Shown one piece after another: positions 6,225-11,529 of a stretch of DNA of 23,853 bases. The number at the start of each line of letters is the position of its first letter. Position 1 is the stretch's first letter. The DNA lies in the NCBI GenBank assembly GCA_900547305.1, contig URGH01000037.1, positions 1 to 23,853 of the forward strand. The letters are read 5' to 3'. Made by a program: the position numbers and the translations under genes. The stretch comes from an uncultured Oscillospiraceae bacterium (GTDB lineage Bacteria > Bacillota > Clostridia > Oscillospirales > Acutalibacteraceae). The notes below the pieces were generated by a model. The model worked only from the letters and a program-made list of their open reading frames with translations. It searched no databases and was not told the DNA's origin.

Positions 6225-7562
6225 ATGCTTTTTGATTTTATCGATTTAAAAAGCGGTTCGGGCTCTGTTTATCAAAGGCTTTACACCGCTGTTTATACCG
6301 CCATATCAAGCGGAGTTATTAAAAACGGCGAAAAGCTGCCGTCTATAAGGGAGGCGGCGGCGCAGCTATCCGTCAGTCGCACTACGGTGGAAAACGCTTA
6401 TTTAAAGCTATGCATTGAGGGGCTTGCCGAAAGCCTGCCGCAGCGGGGATATTTTGTTCGCGGCGTATTGCCGATAAAGACCCCCAAAACAGAGGAAATT
6501 AAAAAATACGAAATACGCTATGATTTTTCGGGTAAAAAAATAGACCCTGCCGCCGCCGACACCGATTTGTGGAAAAAAACCGTCCGCGAGGTTCTGCGCG
6601 ATACCGAGGAGCTTACATCCTACGGCGACCCGCAGGGCGAGCCGGGTTTAAGGCGAGTGCTTGCCGATTATTCGTATAAGGCGCGCGGGGTTAAAACCTC
6701 GCCCGAAAATATAGTTATCGGGGCGGGCGTAGGACCGCTGCTCAGTATTTTATGCGGACTTATGGGCACAGAACGCACGGTAGGCATTGAGGGCGACGGC
6801 TTTGAACAGGCAGCGCAGGTTTTCCGCGATCATTCCGTGCCGTGCGGTATGCTAAAAAGCGATGCAAACGGCGTTATTTTAAAGGAGCTTAACGCAAGCG
6901 GCGTAAATACGCTTTTTCTTATACCCTCGCAGCTTGCAAAAATCAGTATAACGGGGCTTTCCGCGCGCAGAAACGCTGTGGCAGAATGGGCTGCGGCGGA
7001 AGAACAACGGCTTATTATAGAAGACGATTACAACGGAGAACTGAGAAGATCAGCCCGCGCGGTTACCGCATTTCAAAGCAAATGTCCCGAGAAAACGGTA
7101 TATATAGGCAGCTTTTCAAAGCTGCTGCTGCCGAGCGTAAGAATAGCATACATGGCGTTGCCCGGCGTATTGGCGGAAAGGTTTCGGCAGACAGGTGGAG
7201 TGTATAACCAAACCTGCGGAAAAATTGAACAGCTGGCACTTCAAAAATACATATCGTCCGGTTCTCTTGAAAAGCACCTGCGGCGGCTCCGCAAGCTGAA
7301 CGGCATAAAATCCAAACGCTTTGAAGACGCGGCAAACGGGCTTTTCCCAAAAGCCGAAATAACCGTTTTTGAACCGTCGCTTACATTTCTGCTTGATTTC
7401 GGAATAAAAACAGAAAGTGAAGAGCTTTGCGCCGCCGCTGAAAAGGACGGAATTAAAATTATACCCTCAAAAAAAGCCGGGGCAATATATCTCTGCCTTG
7501 CGGGAATAGCAGAAAACGATATATGCCCGGCTCTTGAAATGCTGAAAAGTATTATATTTTAA
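6225..7562 (+). CDS. MocR/PdxR-type transcription factor (GntR wHTH plus aminotransferase-like domain)
   Basis: A 445-aa regulator. Residues about 12-80 form a GntR winged helix (KLPSIREAAAQLSVSRTTVENAYLKL, then a GYFV wing). The rest is a fold-type I aminotransferase domain: SYGDPQGEPGLRRVLADY near 130, EDDYNGELR around 267 with the PLP-pyridine aspartate, and GSFSK with the expected PLP lysine at Lys299. Members such as PdxR sense pyridoxal phosphate and control B6 synthesis or uptake; others control taurine or GABA genes. Its divergent partner is an ECF S component, which favours a B6 role. The ATG follows AAAGGACAG. It appears full length even though the lysis cassette begins 2 bases after its stop codon. 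Confidence 0.85.
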   Translation: MLFDFIDLKSGSGSVYQRLYTAVYTAISSGVIKNGEKLPSIREAAAQLSVSRTTVENAYLKLCIEGLAESLPQRGYFVRGVLPIKTPKTEEIKKYEIRYDFSGKKIDPAAADTDLWKKTVREVLRDTEELTSYGDPQGEPGLRRVLADYSYKARGVKTSPENIVIGAGVGPLLSILCGLMGTERTVGIEGDGFEQAAQVFRDHSVPCGMLKSDANGVILKELNASGVNTLFLIPSQLAKISITGLSARRNAVAEWAAAEEQRLIIEDDYNGELRRSARAVTAFQSKCPEKTVYIGSFSKLLLPSVRIAYMALPGVLAERFRQTGGVYNQTCGKIEQLALQKYISSGSLEKHLRRLRKLNGIKSKRFEDAANGLFPKAEITVFEPSLTFLLDFGIKTESEELCAAAEKDGIKIIPSKKAGAIYLCLAGIAENDICPALEMLKSIIF

Positions 7563-7564
7563 AT

Positions 7565-7762
7565 CTATTTAACCTCGGGCAGACCCGCAACCGATGTCAA
7601 GATTGAAAGCAGACCCGCAAGCAAAGAGGCAGATATAACCACTTTCCAATCAACCTGCGAAAGCATTGCCGACGTGCCTATTGTGGCGGCGGCGGTCTGC
7701 GCTACTGTCTTAACCGCGCGTATACCGGCGGCTTTAGTCCATTTCTCAAACTTCTTATCCAT
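7565..7762 (-). CDS. Phage holin, r1t-type
   Basis: A 65-aa small membrane protein that should oligomerise in the cytoplasmic membrane and release the endolysin. AVKTVAQTAAATIGTSAML followed by VDWKVVISASLLAGLLSILTSVAG gives two hydrophobic segments, and it ends in LPEVK. This arrangement matches the r1t-like holin family. The ATG at 7762 follows a perfect AGGAGGTGAAATT site. It is the last gene of the lysis cassette, 11 bases after the endolysin gene, and its stop is only 2 bases from the end of the convergent MocR gene. No terminator is visible in that gap. Confidence 0.85.
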   Translation of the reverse strand: MDKKFEKWTKAAGIRAVKTVAQTAAATIGTSAMLSQVDWKVVISASLLAGLLSILTSVAGLPEVK

Positions 7763-7773
7763 AATTTCACCTC

Positions 7774-8733
7774 CTATATTCCTAAAATCTTTTTCCAGGT
7801 GTTTATGCCTACGCAGCCGTCAACCGCAAGCCCGTTAGCCTTTTGGTAATTGCGTACCGCCCTGTCGGTATCCCTGCCGAACATTCCGTCAGCCTTTACG
7901 CCCACCTTGCGCTGTACTATTTTTGTAAGGCTGCGGTTTGTGTATGTAAGTCTCTTTTTACATACGGCAGCTCTTGCCACACTCTCGCACTCTGCACCCC
8001 ATACGCCGTCGGCGCCGTATTTCGGGAATTTAAAGCCGTCCGCAATAGCGGCGGTCTGCCATTCTTTAACGGCGGCGTTTTTATTGCACGGTTTAGGTGC
8101 GGGTTTTGGTGTCGGCGCGGGCTTTGGCTGCGCGGCGGTGAATATGCTGTTATACATTATATTCATATCCACATTGCCGCTTATGCCGTCTATGCGCCCT
8201 TTTGAGGTATGCTGCCATATATCATAGGTGCGGTTGAAATTATTTACCTTATCGCCGTACTCGGCTACCCACTTGCTGATATTGTCATACCATTTGTCGG
8301 TCATCTTCTCGTTCCAAAACGCCGAGCGGCTGGAGTATATGCCCATTTTATAGCCGAGGGCGTTAAGCTGCGCGTTAAACTCCTGCATAATGTCAAGCAG
8401 TTCTGCATTTGAAAGTTTGCGCCAGTCAAGCCCTTTTGTATTTTCTACGTCTATGTACACAGGCGCGTTTATTTTCTTGCCGTTAAGCAGCCTTTTTATA
8501 TGCGCAATTTCCTTTGCGACCTTTGCCTTATTCACGGCATATGAGAAGAAATACACCGCGAACGGTATGCCCAGCCTTACGCACTCGGCATAGTTCCGCT
8601 CAAACTGTTTATCGTCCTGCGAGGGTATATCGTCGCCCAGCCCCATGCGCAGTATGGCAAAATCTATCTGCGGTTTTACCTTTTCCCAGTTTATGTTGCC
8701 TTGATAATGTGATACGTCTATTCCTTTTAACAT
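7774..8733 (-). CDS. Phage-type GH25 endolysin (N-acetylmuramidase) with C-terminal peptidoglycan-binding region
   Basis: A 319-aa muramidase that should cleave the MurNAc-GlcNAc bond of peptidoglycan. The GH25 domain covers about residues 1-200. It begins GIDVSHYQG with catalytic-type Asp6, carries YIDVEN with Asp95 and Glu97, and ends near VDMNIMYN. A proline/lysine linker (PKPAPTPKPAPKP, about 204-216) leads to a cell-wall-binding part (about 220-319) with two peptidoglycan_binding_1-like repeats; the second reads GVKADGMFGRDTDRAVRNYQ. There is no signal peptide, so export depends on the holin, as for phage lysins. The ATG at 8733 follows GGGAGA. It lies between the XhlA-like gene (13-base gap) and the holin (11-base gap). 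Confidence 0.93.
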   Translation of the reverse strand: MLKGIDVSHYQGNINWEKVKPQIDFAILRMGLGDDIPSQDDKQFERNYAECVRLGIPFAVYFFSYAVNKAKVAKEIAHIKRLLNGKKINAPVYIDVENTKGLDWRKLSNAELLDIMQEFNAQLNALGYKMGIYSSRSAFWNEKMTDKWYDNISKWVAEYGDKVNNFNRTYDIWQHTSKGRIDGISGNVDMNIMYNSIFTAAQPKPAPTPKPAPKPCNKNAAVKEWQTAAIADGFKFPKYGADGVWGAECESVARAAVCKKRLTYTNRSLTKIVQRKVGVKADGMFGRDTDRAVRNYQKANGLAVDGCVGINTWKKILGI

Positions 8734-8746
8734 TATATTGTCTCCC

Positions 8747-9061
8747 TTACTTTAATATGAGCGCCGCCACCGCGCCTAAAATTGCTCCGATAATTCCGGT
8801 CGTAATACACCCGATTATCAGTCTTTTGTAGTACCGCATATCCTCCGCAGGGGTCTGCTCTACAAATGCAAGCCGTTTATCAATGCTGTCCACCTTTTTT
8901 GCGGTGTTTTCGGTTTGCATAGCAACCTTTTCCACCGCGGCGGTAAGCCTGCGAATATCGCGGACATCACCCTTAATTTCATCAAGCTGATGAAAAATAT
9001 TGCGCTCGTTGGCTTCGAGCGTGCTTATTCTGCCGCTTATGTTCTCTTCCGTTGTAATCAC
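8747..9061 (-). CDS. XhlA-like (haemolysin XhlA family) phage lysis protein
   Basis: A protein of about 104 aa with a long amphipathic, coiled-coil-like N-terminal part (ISTLEANERNIFHQLDEI, then the IRRLTAAVEKV region) and one C-terminal transmembrane helix (about 20 residues ending AVAALILK). That is the layout of XhlA proteins, which join the holin and endolysin in defective-prophage lysis modules. It is the first gene of the cassette. The start is uncertain. GTG at 9061 abuts the GGGGG run and leaves no spacing for a ribosome binding site. GGGGTGATT itself looks like the site, which would imply a rare start just downstream (ATT at 9058 or ACG at 9052). TTG at 9094 has no ribosome binding site. 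Confidence 0.7.
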   Translation of the reverse strand: MITTEENISGRISTLEANERNIFHQLDEIKGDVRDIRRLTAAVEKVAMQTENTAKKVDSIDKRLAFVEQTPAEDMRYYKRLIIGCITTGIIGAILGAVAALILK

Positions 9062-9136
9062 CCCCCTGCTGTGTGGTAAGTATAAAACAACCAAAACCCG
9101 CCATTCACCGACAAATCTTCAAAAGGCAAAAGAATA

Positions 9137-9167
9137 ACCGGGTCTCCCGCTAATGGGATAACCCGGT
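9137..9167 (-). terminator. Hairpin terminator after the ATPase remnant
   Basis: ACCGGGT (9137-9143) pairs with ACCCGGT (9161-9167), and inside it TCCC pairs with GGGA. T-rich sequence follows on both strands. It lies 10 bases beyond the stop of the ATPase remnant and upstream of the lysis cassette, so it separates the two transcription units. Confidence 0.7.
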
Positions 9168-9176
9168 CATTTTATT

Positions 9177-9987
9177 TTACCTGCCTACGGGCAACGGATA
9201 TTTAACCTGTTTCGGAATTTTTATCAAAAACGCAAGAAAAGCACTCGGAACTGCTATAAATGCCAAAAGCAGCGCTCCGCCTGCAGTCAAGGCGGAAAAC
9301 TGAAGCAACGGCGAAAACAGCAACACGGCGAAAAAGAAACCGAATACAGAGGCAGCGCTCAGAAAACCGCGCAGCAAATTGAACGGCAGCAACGCCAAGC
9401 GGTATAATAAGAAACCCGGTAAATCCCGTAACCTTTTTCATTGATGAAAGCAATTCGGAGCCGCTGCTTTTCGTCTTCTTAACCTCATCCACCATTTTAG
9501 AGGTAAAGCACTCGTCAACGCCGCACTCCGCCGTTGCAAGGCAACGCCCCGCTATAACGCTGCCGCCCGAAAGCAGCCTATCGCCCGCAAGCTTTACCAC
9601 CGACTCTGATTCGCCCGTAAGAATTGCCTCGTTTACTTCAAGCCTGCCCTCTTTCACAATGCAGTCGGTACAAACGGCGCTGCCGCCCGCAAATACCAGC
9701 ACGTCGCCCTTTTTAATTTCCTCGGGGTTGATATTCTGTTCCTTTCCGCCGCGCAAAACCGTTACATTCGGCTGCGCCAGCAGCGTAAGGCGTTCTATTT
9801 GCCGCTTTGCTTTAATTTCCTGCACTATTCCCACAACGGTATTTATTAAAATAATAAAAATAAAAAGTATATTTTCCCACGCGCCTACGCCCGCAAGTGC
9901 TATTGTAATCATAAGATTCAGGGCGTTGAATAAGGTACAAATATTTTCCCGCAGAATTTGCGGAACTGTTTTTGTGGCTTTGTTCAT
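9177..9987 (-). pseudogene. Cation-transporting P-type ATPase with internal deletion
   Basis: The 5' part (9987 to about 9395, about 200 codons) encodes the N terminus of a P-type ATPase: two membrane helices starting NICTLFNALNLMITIALA, then an actuator domain with the TGES motif (AILTGESESV). The last part (about 9395 to 9177) encodes, in another frame, the C-terminal membrane helices (PFNLLRGFLSAASVFGFFF, ending in KYPLPVGR). The phosphorylation motif DKTGT, the nucleotide-binding domain and the hinge motif are absent. From memory of the family's usual length (about 780 aa), some 500 codons are missing. The joint is out of frame, so read-through gives a scrambled tail. The ATG at 9987 still has GGGAGG and an ECF-like promoter. 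The ion is unknown. Confidence 0.85.
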
Positions 9988-10019
9988 GTAAATTCCTCCC
10001 GTTATCGGTTTTCTTAAAT

Positions 10020-10046
10020 TTACACGCAGAAAAACCGAAAGGTTGG
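10020..10046 (-). promoter_or_regulatory. ECF-like promoter of the ATPase remnant
   Basis: Minus-strand CAACCT (10045-10040) is followed after 13 bp by CGTGTAA (10026-10020), about 33 bases before the ATG. The same elements, sharing TTTTCTGCGTGTAA, precede the broken sigma gene at 11429-11455 with a 14-bp spacer. AAC to CGT distances of 15 and 16 bp fit ECF sigma promoters. Confidence 0.6.
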
Positions 10047-10049
10047 GAA

Positions 10050-10075
10050 AAAATAAAACCCCCGAAATTCGGGGG
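10050..10075 (-). terminator. Terminator of the zinc-ribbon gene
   Basis: CCCCCG/CGGGGG around AAATT forms a strong short hairpin (10059-10075). On the minus strand it is followed by TTTTATTTTTT. It lies 33 bases after the stop codon at 10108. Confidence 0.9.
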
Positions 10076-10107
10076 CTGAGCGTTTTTAAAAAACCGACGC
10101 GCTCAAA

Positions 10108-11012
10108 TTATTTAATTTTATTACCGCAGTGCGCGCAAAAAATGTCCTTTAAACCCACCTTGCAGCCGCAGCTGTTGCAGCGCTTGCCGAGCTCGGAGCC
10201 GCAGGACGAACAATACAAATGTCCGGCGTTTTGCGCGGCGCCGCAGGATGCGCAAACAGCCATGCTGCGTTTATAAATTTTGTAGACAATAAGGCCTATG
10301 ATATTTGTAAACAGCCCTATAAGCCCCCAATATATCGGCGAGAGCTTAGCGTGAGCCGCGTCCTTATAAAGCCACAGAGCCACCAGCACCCAATACAGGC
10401 AGAAGAAAAGCATTGCCAATGCCGCATATGCCTTAACGGCAGCCATACCGCCGGGAACCGAGGTCGGTACCGTAACAACATAAACCTTGCCCCCGCCGTG
10501 AATTTTAACCGCACTCAGCATATATACCGATTTAGCGGTCAGAGCGTTTTCAAAAGCGCTGTCATCGTCAAAATCAGAACGAATTTCGCCGAAATCCTTA
10601 TTTATAACGGAATTAAGCATAAATTCCTCGCTGTTTACATACCTGAATACCGTATCGGGAATATCTTCCGAGGTAAGGTATTTTTTTCATTTTCCACCAT
10701 TTTAAGTTTTGATATTCCGTCAGCAAGCCCCGTTTTTTTAGCTGAGTAAAGCACCCGATTATTTTCGTCCAGAATAAAAACGTCCGTAACATCGGCAGAC
10801 GCGGCGGCAATTTTATCCGCCGCATTTTCCAATGCGCCGCCCGCCTTTGCTTTTTCCAAGCGCGAATACTGCCATGCAAAATTCAGCCGTTCGCGGCATA
10901 GGTAACCCAGTGTACCCACGCAGGCAATACCCGCAATAACGGCAATTACAATATACCATACCGCAATTTTCTTAAAGTTCCAATTTGATAAAATTTTTTC
11001 AAGCCTGTTCAT
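10108..11012 (-). pseudogene. Membrane sensor-like protein with C-terminal zinc ribbons, frameshifted
   Basis: One gene split by a missing base. From the ATG at 11012 (GGGAGG site) the frame encodes a membrane helix (about 14-36) and an extracytoplasmic sensor-like segment (VTDVFILDENNRVLYSAKK). It leaves frame at a seven-base A run (plus-strand T7, 10681-10687). Adding one A restores YLTSEDIPDTVFRYVNSEEF into the downstream frame. That frame carries two membrane helices of the PLDc_N type (LFFCLYWVLVALWLYKDA and WGLIGLFTNIIGLIVY). It then has two zinc-ribbon CxxC pairs (CASCG...CSSCG and CNSCG...CAHCG). The repaired product would be about 301 aa. The 3' part could be translated alone from the ATG at 10620. 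It overlaps the upstream small gene by 14 bases. Confidence 0.75.
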
Positions 11013-11235
11013 AACCGTTTCCTCCCTGTTTTGCGGTTTTACCGAAAAGTAAAACCGGCAGTAATAAAATAACGCTGAGCGGCATAAAAATAAGCGGCGC
11101 TATCAGCATTGTAAGCGAAATGCCTGCAAACACAAGCAATGCCGGCACAAGCACGACCATAACGCACAGCAGCACAAAAAGCCGTGATTGCAGCCGTTCC
11201 TTACGCGCTGCCCGCCGTATCAAATTTTTCAACAT
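10999..11235 (-). pseudogene. Fusion remnant: two-helix membrane tail, probably of an anti-sigma protein
   Basis: A 78-codon frame whose ATG (11235) lies inside the sigma remnant, in another frame. After a basic stretch (RRAARKERLQSRL) it has two hydrophobic segments (FVLLCVMVVLVPALLVFAG and APLIFMPLSVILLLPVLLF) and a short tail. I read it as the C-terminal membrane part of the anti-sigma protein that once followed the sigma gene, joined to sigma region 2 by a deletion near 11200-11220. It may still be translated and overlaps the next gene by 14 bases. Anti-sigma identity rests on position and shape only. Confidence 0.5.
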
Positions 11236-11400
11236 TGCGTATCATCCTTAAAAATGTTTCCTGCGTCAGGTCTTCCGAGAGGGATTCATCCGCCGAGGTT
11301 TTTATAAGAAAACCGAAAACATAGTCGTAATACAGCCTGATAAGCCTGTCAAATGCCTGCTGCTCGCCGCGCTGACATTTTTTTATCAGAGCTTTCTCAT
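11201..11400 (-). pseudogene. ECF sigma factor remnant (region 2 only)
   Basis: The minus strand encodes ALIKKCQRGEQQAFDRLIRL, then YYDYVFGFLIK and SEDLTQETFLRMIRNVEKFD. This is a clear sigma-70 region 2 with the 2.3/2.4 signature. It stops six residues later at 11201, and region 4 is absent. The ribosome binding site AAGGAGGGGG points to the ATG at 11400, but that ATG is one base out of frame with the region 2 reading and meets a stop after four codons. So there are two lesions: a frameshift at the start and a deletion of the 3' half. The retained promoter upstream (11429-11455) has ECF character, consistent with past autoregulation. This fragment is too damaged to work as a sigma factor. 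Confidence 0.8.
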
Positions 11401-11428
11401 TTGCAGCTTCCCCCTCCTTTTCATATGG

Positions 11429-11456
11429 TTACACGCAGAAAATATGTTCAGGTTGG
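11429..11456 (-). promoter_or_regulatory. ECF-like promoter of the broken sigma gene
   Basis: Minus-strand CAACCT (11455-11450), 14 bp, then CGTGTAA (11435-11429). The flanks match the ATPase promoter at 10020-10046 (CCAACCT and TTTTCTGCGTGTAA). The transcript would begin just before the AAGGAGGGGG site. Confidence 0.6.
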
Positions 11457-11473
11457 TTTTTTATAGAAAATAC

Positions 11474-11521
11474 AAAACAAACCGACAGAAAACCCGTTTT
11501 TCGTTTCTGTCGATTTGTTTT
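11474..11521 (-). terminator. Terminator of the beta-galactosidase gene
   Basis: An 18-bp stem with one mismatch (11474-11491 with 11504-11521) around a 12-base loop begins 8 bases after the stop codon at 11530. The stem has AAAA/TTTT ends, so it can serve as an intrinsic terminator. Confidence 0.85.
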
Positions 11522-11529
11522 AAAAGATA

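Noticed and set aside
7843..8227. Plus-strand frames of 120-125 codons opposite the endolysin
   Set aside because: The endolysin has catalytic residues and full domain order on the minus strand; the opposite frames have no features of their own.
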